Shown: one piece after another, positions 8,275 to 16,949 of the stretch | How positions within the stretch are numbered: position 1 is the stretch's first letter | Layout: each line of letters starts with the position of its first letter | Source of the DNA: Methylomicrobium lacus LW14 | Lineage (GTDB): Bacteria; Pseudomonadota; Gammaproteobacteria; Methylococcales; Methylomonadaceae | DNA: 64,000 nucleotides | Reading direction: 5' to 3' | NCBI RefSeq assembly: GCF_000527095.1 | Contig: NZ_AZUN01000001.1 | Location: 2,521,501 to 2,585,500 of the forward strand | Position numbers and translations under genes: made by a program | The notes under the pieces: generated by a model | The model's input: only the letters and a program-made list of their open reading frames with translations | Database searches by the model: none | Told to the model about the DNA's origin: nothing

Positions 8275-10035
8275 TTACATTGTTTCAGGCGTAGTGATAT
8301 TCAGCAATCCCAAGCCGTTGGCCAACACCTGCCTGACCGCGGCGATCAGATTCAAGCGGGCATTACGCAACGGCGCGTCCTCGACCAGTACCTTATGCGC
8401 GTTATAGTAGGCATGGAAGTCGTTCGCCAATTCGCGCAGATACAGGATCAACTGATGCGGCTCGTGTTGCAGCGCGGCGCGTTCTAGCGTCTCGGGATAG
8501 CGCGCCAGCTTGGCCACCAAAGCCATCTCGTGCTCCTCGTTCAGCAAGCCCAGGTTTTCCATGCCGAGCGGGAGGTTTCTGTCCAGCCCTTTCTCGTCGA
8601 GCTGGCGGAACACGCTGCACACCCGCGCATGCGCATATTGCACATAAAACACCGGGTTTTCATTGGTTCTGGAGGTCGCCAGCTTCAAATCGAAATCCAT
8701 GTGCTGCTCGGAACGGCGCAGCACGTAGAAGAAGCGCGCCGCATCCTTGCCGACTTCGTTGCGCAGCTGTCTCAAAGTGACGAATTCGCCCGAACGGGTC
8801 GACATCTGCACCTTTTCTTCGCCGCGGTACAGTGTCGCAAACTGCACCAACAGCACCTTCAATTTGGAGGCGTCGGCGCCGAGCGCGGTCATCGCGGCCT
8901 TCACCCGCGGAATATAACCGTGATGATCGGCGCCCCAGATATTGATGATCTCTTCGAACCCCCGGTCCAACTTGTTCATGTGATAGGCGATATCGGACGC
9001 GAAATAGGTGTACTGGCCGTTTTCGCGCTGCACCACGCGGTCCTTTTCATCGCCGAGTTGGCTCGAGGCAAACCAGATCGCGCCGTCCTGTTCGTAAAGA
9101 TGGCCGCCGGCGCGCAGCCGGTCGAGCGCTTTCGCGACCGAATCATCCGCCATCAGGCTGCGTTCGGAAAACCATTCCTGATAGTCGACGCCGAACTCCT
9201 GCAAGTCGGCCCGAATGTCGTCCAGGATGTTGTTCAGGCCGGCCTGGAAAAAATGTTCGTAATGCGCGCTGCCGAGCAAATCCTTGGCCCGCGCGATCAA
9301 GGCATCGATATGGATTTCCTTGTCGCCGCCCTGCGGTTCGTCGGGCGGAATGTTTTCGAACACCGCCTCGACCGAAAAACGGAAGTCTTCGCCCAAGTCC
9401 TTATGAATCGCCCAGGAGATGTCGCGCACATACTCGCCGCGGTAGCCGTTGCTCGGGAAATGCACGACTTCGCCGCAATCCTCGAGGTAGCGGAGCCAAA
9501 TGCTGGTGGCCAGGATGTCCATCTGGCGGCCGGCATCGTTCACATAATACTCGCGGTGTACGTCGAAACCGACCGCCGCGAGCAGATCGGCGACGACCGA
9601 ACCGTAGGCCGCGCCGCGTCCATGACCGACATGCAGGGGGCCGGTCGGGTTCGCCGAGACGAATTCGACCTGCACCCGTTTGCCGGCGCCCGCCTTGCTG
9701 GTACCGAATTCGACGCCCTGATCATGGATCGCGCGGATGATGTCGTACTGACCGACGGGATCGATGAAGAAATTGATGAAACCCGGCCCTGCGATTTCGA
9801 CTTTGGTGACCGCATCGTCCTGCGGCAGCGCCGCGACAATTTTATCGGCCAGTTGCCGTGGATTCGATTTGGCCGGCTTCGCCAGCATCAAGGCCAGATT
9901 CGATGCAAAATCGCCATGCAGGGGATCCTTGCTGTGCTCGATGTTGATGGACGGTTCTACGTCCTGGGGCAATGCGCCATCGCTTTTGAGTGTTTCAACG
10001 GCCAGACGCAGCAGTACCTCTAGTTTTTTTTTCAT
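8275..10035 (-). CDS. argS: Arginyl-tRNA synthetase
   Basis: 586 residues, the normal length for class I ArgRS, which charges tRNA-Arg in the cytoplasm. Seen: an N-terminal additional domain; the HIGH signature in ANPTGPLHVGHGRGA (about residues 125-140); a KMSKS-equivalent of the degenerate bacterial type in KVQMSTRSGEF; and the C-terminal anticodon-binding domain ending in LPLGMENL and VRQVLANGLGLLNI. Divergence from canonical KMSK is normal for ArgRS. It is first in an argS-ftsN transcription unit. Confidence 0.97.
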   Translation of the reverse strand: MKKKLEVLLRLAVETLKSDGALPQDVEPSINIEHSKDPLHGDFASNLALMLAKPAKSNPRQLADKIVAALPQDDAVTKVEIAGPGFINFFIDPVGQYDIIRAIHDQGVEFGTSKAGAGKRVQVEFVSANPTGPLHVGHGRGAAYGSVVADLLAAVGFDVHREYYVNDAGRQMDILATSIWLRYLEDCGEVVHFPSNGYRGEYVRDISWAIHKDLGEDFRFSVEAVFENIPPDEPQGGDKEIHIDALIARAKDLLGSAHYEHFFQAGLNNILDDIRADLQEFGVDYQEWFSERSLMADDSVAKALDRLRAGGHLYEQDGAIWFASSQLGDEKDRVVQRENGQYTYFASDIAYHMNKLDRGFEEIINIWGADHHGYIPRVKAAMTALGADASKLKVLLVQFATLYRGEEKVQMSTRSGEFVTLRQLRNEVGKDAARFFYVLRRSEQHMDFDLKLATSRTNENPVFYVQYAHARVCSVFRQLDEKGLDRNLPLGMENLGLLNEEHEMALVAKLARYPETLERAALQHEPHQLILYLRELANDFHAYYNAHKVLVEDAPLRNARLNLIAAVRQVLANGLGLLNITTPETM

Positions 10036-10899
10036 TACGGGTAAACAGATGAAAGAATCGGAAAAAATATGCGTGCATTATCCATTAAAATCACCGGATT
10101 ATCCATCCGACCGGCAGCTGGCATTGAGAAAAGTCAATATATGGAACGCTAGCAAAACCCATTCCAGATAGGAAATGCAACGCTTTGCCATGGGATTTAG
10201 CCTCGAATTCCAGCGCCCTACACAAAATTTCGCTGTCTTCACATCGCTGCAGGAGTAATCCATGTCCAAAAACAGTGCAATATCACGTGGAATCTCACCA
10301 ACTCGGTGCAAAACGCCCAAGAGGATCCCTGCCTGCTTCTTGTCATATCCCGCAATGGCTTCGCTTTTTGCTTAAAAACGCTCTCTGGCATGGAATATGC
10401 TGAATGATTAATGCAATACCCGTAGTGACTCCAGCCTTCTCGGCTCCGCTCTTTGTCAACTTGTTCCGCTTCATGTCGGTGAAAACCGCCGCGCTGCCGT
10501 CGTAGCAATCAACGATGCCGTTCTCCGCCTCGACCGCTACGACTCTGCGCCGCATCGACGTGTTTCCCCATCCGGAAAAACACTCTCCCAGCGTGGTTTT
10601 CCGGCGCGTGCCAAGTCTTCAGCCGCCCTGCATTTTGGGCGGCCGGCTCCAGCTCAACGCTATGCTCGACGGCGACCCGCGCCGAATGAAGGCAACATGC
10701 TTACCCGCAACAACCAGGCCAACTTTGCCTGACCCGCGGCGACTCGACTGTCGCCAAGGCAGGCAAAGCCACCGCGCCCTGGCGGCGGGTCAAACCGCGC
10801 AATGCGGTGCCAAGAACGCTGCACGGCCCACCGCTCCTCGCGGCTCCCGCCGGAGAGGGTGGGCAGGGCGGCGGAGTTTGTGCGGAATCGAAAATTCCC
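10036..10899. other. 864-bp region between priA and argS with no supported gene
   Basis: Several overlapping short frames exist on both strands, but none has a plausible family, ribosome site or codon pattern. From about 10621 to 10800 it is rich in inverted repeats: GCCGCCC/GGGCGGC around 10623-10643, and a nested set at 10723-10792. The minus-strand frame at 10343-10555 reads like real protein for about 50 residues and may be a gene relic, but I cannot name it. Confidence 0.45.
10723..10792. repeat. Nested inverted-repeat (REP-like) element
   Basis: CTTTGCCTG at 10723-10731 is the exact inverse of CAGGCAAAG at 10760-10768. Inside it, GGCGAC and GTCGCC form a second stem with a six-base loop. 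TGACCCGC (10730-10737) also has an inverse copy GCGGGTCA at 10785-10792. It could fold as a branched RNA or cruciform. No T-run follows, so it is not a standard terminator. Confidence 0.5.
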
Positions 10900-13128
10900 T
10901 CAATACAGATCCACCGGGTCGACATCGAGCGACCAGCGCAGATGCTTTTCCTTTTTGATTTTATCGATTGCCGGCGTCAGGCTATCCAACAATTGCTGCA
11001 GCGTCTGCCGGTTCGCATCCTGTAACAATAGCTGATAACGGTAGAGACCTGCGCGTTTCGCCATCGGCGCGGCAACCGGGCCCAAGATCAGCGTCTCTCC
11101 GGCCTGCAGCATGACGGCCAGTTTTTTGACTTCCTCCAAAAACGCCTTAGGTCTGAAAGCATCGCTCGCCTGAACCCTCAGCAAGGCCTGATAACTGAAC
11201 GGCGGCAGCTCTGCCGCCTTGCGCTCGTCCAGCGCCTGCCGGGCGAAACCGTTGTAGCCCTCACGGATCAAGGTCGTCAACAAGGGATGCTCGGGATGGC
11301 GGGTTTGCAGGATCACCGTGCCGAGCTTGTCCTCGCGTCCGGCACGCCCGATCACTTGCACGATCATCTGTGCGAGTTTTTCGGCGGCGTGAAAATCGAT
11401 GCTGTACAAGCCGCTGTCGGTGTCGAGGATAGCGACCAGCGTCACATTCGGGAAATGATGGCCTTTCGCGAGCATCTGCGTGCCGAGGATGATGTCCGCC
11501 TGGCCTTCGTTGATCTGGCGCAGATAATTTTCGAGCGAACCTTTGCGCTGCGTGGTATCGCGGTCCAGGCGAACGACCGTTTTACCCGGAAACAGTTCGG
11601 GCAGGACTTGTTCGACACGCTCGGTGCCGAGGCCGAGCGGCCTCAAATTGCCGCCGGTGCAGGAAGGGCACGATTTCACGACCGGCTGTTCACCGGCGCA
11701 GTGATGGCAGCGCAGCTTTTGTTCACGAAAATGAATCACCAGGTTCGCATCGCAATGCACGCAGCGCGCGACCCAGCCGCAGTCGTGGCAGATCAGGGTC
11801 GGCGCGAAGCCGCGTCGGTTCAGGAACAGCAGCACCTGCTCGTTCTTGTCCAGGGTTTGGCGGATCTCCGCGAGCAAGGCGGCGGAGATGCCTTCATGCA
11901 GGGCCTTGTTGCGGATGTCGAGCAGGCGGACCCGAGGCGCCGAGGCGTTGCCGGCACGGTTCGGCAATTGCAGCCAGCGATAGCGTCCCGACTGCGCGTT
12001 ATACAGGCTCTCCAGCGACGGCGTCGCGGAGCCGAGCACTACCGGAATGTTCAACAATTTTCCGCGCACGATAGCGACATCGCGCGCGGAAAAACGGAAG
12101 CCTTCCTGCTGTTTGAACGAGGTGTCGTGCTCCTCGTCCAGGATGATCAGCCCAGGCCTCGGCAGCGGCGTAAACAGCGCCGAACGGGTCCCGAGCAGAA
12201 TCGAGCAGGCGCCCTGCTGCATCGACAGCCAGGCGGTCTGGCGCTGGGCATCGGTCAGTTTCGAATGCGACACCGCGATGTTCACCGCAAAACGCTGCCG
12301 AAAGCGGTTTTCGAGCTGCGGCGTCAGCGTGATTTCGGGCAGCAGCACCAGCACCTGCTGGCCGCGTTCCAGCACCTGCCGGATGATCTGCATGTACACT
12401 TCGGTCTTGCCGCTGCCGGTCACGCCTTCGAGCAGGAACACGCCGAAGCGGCCGAGTCCATCGCAGACTTCAGTAATCGCCACCGCCTGGTCGGGATTGC
12501 ATTCGATCGGAGTTCCCTTGATCAGCGGCAGCGCGGCATCCGGCGGGATGATGCTGTCATCGATCTTGACTAAACCCTTCGCGGCCAATGGCTTCAACGC
12601 GGGCCGCCAATTTTCGACCGCCGCGGACAATTGTTCCGCGTTCACACCGTTCGGGCTGCTCTGCAACGTTTCCAGCAGTTGTTTTTGTTTCGGCGCTCTT
12701 TGCAGCCCCGCCGGATCGAACGCCCGGCCTGCGTCGGTCAGCGCATAGCGTATCGGAAGATCGAGCAGCGCGGCCTTGCCCTGCCGCAGCCCGACCGGAA
12801 AGGCCGCGGCGAACACCTCACCCAAGGGATGGTGATAGTAACGCGCCGCCCAATGCAGAAGGCGCAAATCGTCCGGCGCCAACAAGGGCTTGTGATCGAG
12901 AATCCGCGCCACAGGTTTTAATTGCTTCCGGCTCAATTCGCTGGCCTCTTCCACGCCGACCAGATACGCGGTCTTCTGCGTGCTGCCGAACGGCACCGCT
13001 AAGCGCAGGCCGGGTTTGAGCGAATCAGGATCGACCGCCTCCGGCGCTGCATAATCGAATAAACGATACAGTGGCACATCGATGGCCACCCGAAGAACGG
13101 GCGGATGGTCTTGCGGCAACTCTGGCAT
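10900..13128 (-). CDS. priA: Primosomal replication protein N' (PriA helicase)
   Basis: 742 residues, typical for PriA, the 3'-5' helicase that restarts stalled replication forks. Seen: an N-terminal 3'-OH-binding domain, Walker A GVTGSGKTEVY (about residue 240), DEEHD Walker B, and helicase motif GSATPSLES. Eight zinc-ligand cysteines follow in CHDCGW, CVHC, CHHC and CPSC blocks (about 445-490), then the C-terminal helicase motifs (LGTQMLAKGHHFPNV, VIGRAGR). All helicase and zinc motifs look intact. It stands alone, upstream of argS on the same strand but separated by 864 bp. Confidence 0.97.
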   Translation of the reverse strand: MPELPQDHPPVLRVAIDVPLYRLFDYAAPEAVDPDSLKPGLRLAVPFGSTQKTAYLVGVEEASELSRKQLKPVARILDHKPLLAPDDLRLLHWAARYYHHPLGEVFAAAFPVGLRQGKAALLDLPIRYALTDAGRAFDPAGLQRAPKQKQLLETLQSSPNGVNAEQLSAAVENWRPALKPLAAKGLVKIDDSIIPPDAALPLIKGTPIECNPDQAVAITEVCDGLGRFGVFLLEGVTGSGKTEVYMQIIRQVLERGQQVLVLLPEITLTPQLENRFRQRFAVNIAVSHSKLTDAQRQTAWLSMQQGACSILLGTRSALFTPLPRPGLIILDEEHDTSFKQQEGFRFSARDVAIVRGKLLNIPVVLGSATPSLESLYNAQSGRYRWLQLPNRAGNASAPRVRLLDIRNKALHEGISAALLAEIRQTLDKNEQVLLFLNRRGFAPTLICHDCGWVARCVHCDANLVIHFREQKLRCHHCAGEQPVVKSCPSCTGGNLRPLGLGTERVEQVLPELFPGKTVVRLDRDTTQRKGSLENYLRQINEGQADIILGTQMLAKGHHFPNVTLVAILDTDSGLYSIDFHAAEKLAQMIVQVIGRAGREDKLGTVILQTRHPEHPLLTTLIREGYNGFARQALDERKAAELPPFSYQALLRVQASDAFRPKAFLEEVKKLAVMLQAGETLILGPVAAPMAKRAGLYRYQLLLQDANRQTLQQLLDSLTPAIDKIKKEKHLRWSLDVDPVDLY

Positions 13129-13474
13129 AGAAATTACAGTGGGGATTAAAAATGAGCGCTAAGTTGCTCTATCTCGGGGATTACTTCGAGTTACCCACAA
13201 AAGCTGTGGATAAGTCTGTGGACAAAGACTTTTTAACTGCGCTTAATTGCGGTTTTTATTACAGTTTTGTTAATTTGACCAAAAAATGACCTTGTCATTT
13301 TTTTAATTTATTTTCAATGACTTGAGTCAAAATAAAAAAGCTAAACGCCGATTTTTTGACTAATCCATCGATCAAACGCGCTACCGGAAGGCCCAATCCA
13401 ATCGGTGCATAACTTGTCAAGACCGGGGACACAATAGGCCATGATGGAATCCTGTCCCCGCCCAAGAAGGCCGA
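13129..13474. other. Intergenic region between priA and dsbB, AT-rich
   Basis: No gene. It holds three DnaA-box-like sites (13191-13225) followed by about 140 bp of strongly AT-rich sequence to about 13365. An inverted repeat CGGGGACA/TGTCCCCG (13424-13431 and 13453-13460) sits near the dsbB 3' end. Confidence 0.6.
13191..13225. promoter_or_regulatory. Cluster of DnaA-box-like sites
   Basis: TTATCCACA, a perfect DnaA box, is on the minus strand at 13205-13213. A one-mismatch box TTGTCCACA is on the minus strand at 13217-13225, and TTACCCACA is on the plus strand at 13191-13199. All three fall within 35 bp, just upstream of priA. Confidence 0.55.
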
Positions 13475-13993
13475 TCAATTTGGCTTAGCATTCCAAAATT
13501 GCAGCAGGCTCAACGCCGCCAGCAACAAAAATGCGACCAGGGTCCAGCCCGGCATGCTCAGACCCATAAAAGTCCAGTCGACTTTCGCGCAGTCGCCGGT
13601 GCCGCTCAGCATCAGTTTCAGCGTTTCGGTCAACGGAAAGTTGTTGAAGATATATTCGAGCCCGGGCCCGCATTCCGGCACTTCCTCGGGCGGCAGATGC
13701 TGCAGCCAGACATGACGCGTCGAAATCGCGCCGCCGCCCAAGGCGGTCAACGCGCCGAGTATCGCGTAGGCCTTGACGCCGGCGACGCCGGGATTATGCA
13801 GGCTCGCCAGCAAAAACACGATGCCGGTCAGCAAAATCGCGATGCGCTGGGAAATGCATAACGGACAGGGCTCCAGTCCGCCGACGAACTGAAAATAGGC
13901 GCCCATCGAGAGCAGAAATGCGCAGCCCAGAAAACCGAGCAAAAACCAGAGACGCGGGGTCAATCTGATCCGTTCGAGCCAATTTTTATTCAT
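13475..13993 (-). CDS. dsbB: Disulfide bond formation protein B
   Basis: A 172-residue inner-membrane protein with four membrane segments that re-oxidises DsbA and passes electrons to quinone. Seen: first periplasmic loop cysteines in EPCPLC (about residues 42-45), and second-loop cysteines in PECGPG and GDCAKV that form the DsbA-interacting pair. Length and topology match DsbB. No dsbA is adjacent. Confidence 0.93.
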   Translation of the reverse strand: MNKNWLERIRLTPRLWFLLGFLGCAFLLSMGAYFQFVGGLEPCPLCISQRIAILLTGIVFLLASLHNPGVAGVKAYAILGALTALGGGAISTRHVWLQHLPPEEVPECGPGLEYIFNNFPLTETLKLMLSGTGDCAKVDWTFMGLSMPGWTLVAFLLLAALSLLQFWNAKPN

Positions 13994-14140
13994 TCAATAC
14001 CCGCCAGTTGCAATTCAAGTAATCCGTAAAAATCTTCAATAAAATAAACAGGTAGCCTCGATGCAGCGCAGCGGAATCGAGGGTTTGCAAAACCCGCAAC
14101 CCTTGTTTCTTTCCGCAAAGCGCCATCAAGGCGGCGATGA

Positions 14141-14932
14141 CTAAAGCCATAGCATCTTCACCGCCACGGCCAGCAGCAATAACGAGAAATAACGCTTCAG
14201 TTTTTGCGCCGGGATGATGCCGGCCAGCTTCGCACCGATCGGCGCGGTGATCACGCTGGTCAAGACGATGCCGATAAACGAAGGCAGATAAATATACCCC
14301 AAACTCCATTCCGGCAACAGCGGCGAGCGCCAGCCCAACAGGATATAACTGGCCGCTCCGGCCACCGCGATCGGCAGGCCGCAGGCGCTGGACGCCGCGA
14401 CCGCATTGCGGATCGGTATCTGAAAATGCACCAGATAAGGCACGGTCAGCGTGCCGCCGCCAATGCCGATGATCGCGGACAGACTGCCGATCACCAGCCC
14501 GGCCAAATGATCCAGAAACCGCGATGAAGGCTTCCGGCCGGCATTCGGCTTCCTCTGCATGGCCAGTTGCAGCGCCGCGTACAACAGATAGGCGATAAAG
14601 AGATAACGCAAGGTCTCGCCGGAAATTTTATCCGCAATCACGGCGCCGAGCGCAGAGCCCGCCATGATGCCGGGCGCGAGGCGCAGGACCTTGCCCCATA
14701 ATACCGCACCGAGCCGGTGATGCGCGAGCACCGACGCCACGGCGGTCAGCATGATCGTCGCCAGCGAGGTCGCGACCGCCATGATCATCACGGTCTCCGC
14801 GGCGAATCCCTGCCTAACGAACAGCATTGCCAACACCGGCACCATGATCAGGCCGCCGCCAATGCCGAACAGCCCCGCAAACAGGCCCGCGACCGCGCCC
14901 AGCACCATGCTGGCTGAAAATAAGATGACCAC
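14141..14932 (-). CDS. TauE/SafE (TSUP) family membrane permease
   Basis: 263 residues with eight or so hydrophobic segments. The two repeated Gly-rich halves have the family signatures GLFAGLFGIGGGLIMVPVL (N-terminal) and GSLSAIIGIGGGTLTVPYL (middle). Members export or import sulfite, sulfoacetate or other organic anions; the substrate cannot be inferred here. The start codon is GTG. It is downstream of nothing obvious: 148 bp separate it from dsbB on the same strand, and cca is divergent. Confidence 0.88.
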   Translation of the reverse strand: MVILFSASMVLGAVAGLFAGLFGIGGGLIMVPVLAMLFVRQGFAAETVMIMAVATSLATIMLTAVASVLAHHRLGAVLWGKVLRLAPGIMAGSALGAVIADKISGETLRYLFIAYLLYAALQLAMQRKPNAGRKPSSRFLDHLAGLVIGSLSAIIGIGGGTLTVPYLVHFQIPIRNAVAASSACGLPIAVAGAASYILLGWRSPLLPEWSLGYIYLPSFIGIVLTSVITAPIGAKLAGIIPAQKLKRYFSLLLLAVAVKMLWL

Positions 14933-15025
14933 GTTTTCCCCTCAATCCTGTGGCGGCCAGATAATGCCGCCCTCTCTTGCCCGCTATGTTATGCTAAGAC
15001 GCATCGTTAAATAAAGTGATGTGAT

Positions 15026-16261
15026 ATGGAAATTTATCTGGTCGGCGGCGCGGTGCGCGATGGTTTGCTGAAGCTTCCGGTGGAGGAGCGCGATTGGGTG
15101 GTGATCGGCGAGACGAACGAATCGATGCTGCGCCAGGGCTTCAGGCCGGTCGGCAAGGATTTTCCGGTGTTTCTGCACCCGGACAGCCATGAGGAATACG
15201 CGCTGGCCCGGACCGAACGCAAGACCGCACGCGGCTACAGGGGATTTGCGGTCGATGCGGCGCCGGACGTAACGCTGGAGCAGGATTTACTGCGCCGCGA
15301 TCTGACGATCAATGCGATGGCGATGAGCGCCGAAGGCCGACTCGTCGATCCCTACGGCGGCAGGGCCGATCTCGAAAAACGCATCCTGCGCCATGTGTCG
15401 CCGGCTTTCGCGGAAGATCCGGTACGGATCCTGCGCATCGCCCGCTTCGCGGCCCGTTATCAGCGCCTCGGCTTCACGATCGCGCCGGAAACCCTCGCGC
15501 TGATGCGGCAGATGGTTGCGGCCGGCGAAGCCGATTTCCTGGTCCCGGAACGCGTCTGGGCCGAGTTGGTCAAGGCGCTGAAAGAACCTCGCCCCGCCGC
15601 GTTTTTCGAAACCCTCAGAGACTGCGACGCGCTCGCGGCGGTATTCCCGGAAATCGACCACCTGTTCGGCGTGCCGCAGCCCGAAAAACATCATCCCGAA
15701 ATCGATACCGGTGTGCATACCCTGCTCTGCCTGAATCAGGCCGCGCACTTGTCGAATAATCCGATAGTCCGCTTCGCCGCGCTGACGCATGATCTCGGCA
15801 AAGGCGTCACCCCGAAAGAAAACTGGCCGCATCATTACGATCATGAGCACAAAGGCCTCGCCGTGCTCGAAACGCTGTGTGAGCGTCTACGCGTGCCGAA
15901 TGCGTACAAAGCCCTGGCGATGCAGGTCGCGCGCTTCCATACCCACTGCCATAAAGTGTTCGACCTGCGCCCCGGCACCTTGACCGATACCTTGGCCGCG
16001 CTCGGCGCCTTCAAGCCGCGGCATTCCCTGCTCGAAGACTTCCTGTTGGCCTGCGAAGCGGACGCCAGGGGCCGCACCGGCTTCGAGGAGCGGCCTTACC
16101 CGCAGGCCGACTTCCTGCGCGGCGCCGCGCGGGCCGGCGCCGCGGCCGATACCGCGCCGATACTGAACGGCGGCTTGAAGGGCGCCGAAATCGGCGAAGC
16201 GATCCGCCGCCTGCGCATCGCGGCGATCAACGACTTCAGCAAGCAGCAACCGAAAGGATAA
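15026..16261 (+). CDS. cca: Multifunctional CCA tRNA nucleotidyltransferase / 2'3'-cyclic phosphodiesterase
   Basis: 411 residues. It adds or repairs the 3' CCA of tRNAs. The head domain has YLVGGAVRDGLL with the class II nucleotidyltransferase signature, and ERDWVVIG. The neck has EDPVRILRIARFAARY, which carries the nucleobase-selecting EDxxR motif. The C-terminal HD phosphohydrolase domain is present (ALTHDLGKG about residue 250, HYDHEHKG, RFHTHCHK), so this is the longer gammaproteobacterial type rather than the plain bacterial enzyme. It is divergent from the TSUP gene and co-directional with yajQ. Confidence 0.96.
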   Translation: MEIYLVGGAVRDGLLKLPVEERDWVVIGETNESMLRQGFRPVGKDFPVFLHPDSHEEYALARTERKTARGYRGFAVDAAPDVTLEQDLLRRDLTINAMAMSAEGRLVDPYGGRADLEKRILRHVSPAFAEDPVRILRIARFAARYQRLGFTIAPETLALMRQMVAAGEADFLVPERVWAELVKALKEPRPAAFFETLRDCDALAAVFPEIDHLFGVPQPEKHHPEIDTGVHTLLCLNQAAHLSNNPIVRFAALTHDLGKGVTPKENWPHHYDHEHKGLAVLETLCERLRVPNAYKALAMQVARFHTHCHKVFDLRPGTLTDTLAALGAFKPRHSLLEDFLLACEADARGRTGFEERPYPQADFLRGAARAGAAADTAPILNGGLKGAEIGEAIRRLRIAAINDFSKQQPKG

Positions 16262-16367
16262 AGCCGCTTGGATTTTTGTGCCTCAGATGCGCGGCGGATT
16301 CCGGTTGAATCGAGAGGCAATCCTCGTTATAGTAAAAATTCCATTTTTAACAAACGATCACCTATCA

Positions 16368-16850
16368 ATGCCCTCTTTTGACATCGTTTCCGAATTCGAC
16401 AAACAGGAAGCCCGCAACGCGGTTGACCAGGCCAACAAGGAAGTCACCACCCGCTTCGACTTCAAAGGCTCGAATTCCAGCTACGAACTGAGCGACAATA
16501 AACTCTTGATGACATCCGGCTCGGAATTTCAACTGCAACAGATGCTCGACATCGTACAGTCCAAGCTGACCAAGCGCGGCGTCGATATCGCCTGCATGGA
16601 CATCGCCGAACCGAAAGCCAGCGGCAAGATCGTGCGCCAGAAAATCACCCTCAAGCAAGGCATCGAAAGCCTGCTGGCCAAAAAAATCGTCAAGCTGGTC
16701 AAAGACAAAAAATTGAAGGTGCAGGCCGCGATCCAGGGCGATCAAGTGCGGATCACCGGCAAGCAGCGCGACGACCTACAGGAAGTGATTCAGATGTTGA
16801 AGCAGGAAAACCTGGAGATGCCGTTGCAGTATATCAATTTCCGGGATTGA
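16368..16850 (+). CDS. yajQ: YajQ family nucleotide-binding protein
   Basis: 160 residues, cytoplasmic, two ferredoxin-like folds. It begins PSFDIVSEFDKQEARNAVDQ and ends MPLQYINFRD, both hallmarks of the YajQ/DUF520 family. Members bind cyclic di-GMP or tRNA in some species; the role here is unknown. The start is taken at the Met before PSFDIVSE; the frame is open further upstream, but that part is not conserved in the family. It is followed by a bidirectional terminator shared with ppiD. Confidence 0.93.
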   Translation: MPSFDIVSEFDKQEARNAVDQANKEVTTRFDFKGSNSSYELSDNKLLMTSGSEFQLQQMLDIVQSKLTKRGVDIACMDIAEPKASGKIVRQKITLKQGIESLLAKKIVKLVKDKKLKVQAAIQGDQVRITGKQRDDLQEVIQMLKQENLEMPLQYINFRD

Positions 16851-16910
16851 CCTCGGCCTGAATCGCGCCAGGCCAACCAAAGCCTCGATGATACGGCCGC
16901 AAAAGGACAA

Positions 16911-16938
16911 AAAAAGGGAGCTTAGCGCTCCCTTTTTT
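16911..16938. terminator. Bidirectional terminator between yajQ and ppiD
   Basis: GGGAGC (16916-16921) and GCTCCC (16927-16932) form a stem with loop TTAGC. A-run upstream and T-run downstream make it usable from both directions, fitting the convergent genes. Confidence 0.85.
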
Positions 16939-16949
16939 GTTTACTTCGT

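Noticed and set aside
10343..10555. Possible 70-residue minus-strand gene
   Set aside because: Some protein-like sequence, but there is no stop-start context, ribosome site or family; treated as a possible relic only.
13424..13460. Inverted repeat CGGGGACA/TGTCCCCG as a dsbB terminator
   Set aside because: There is no T-run after it on the minus strand, and its loop is 21 bases.
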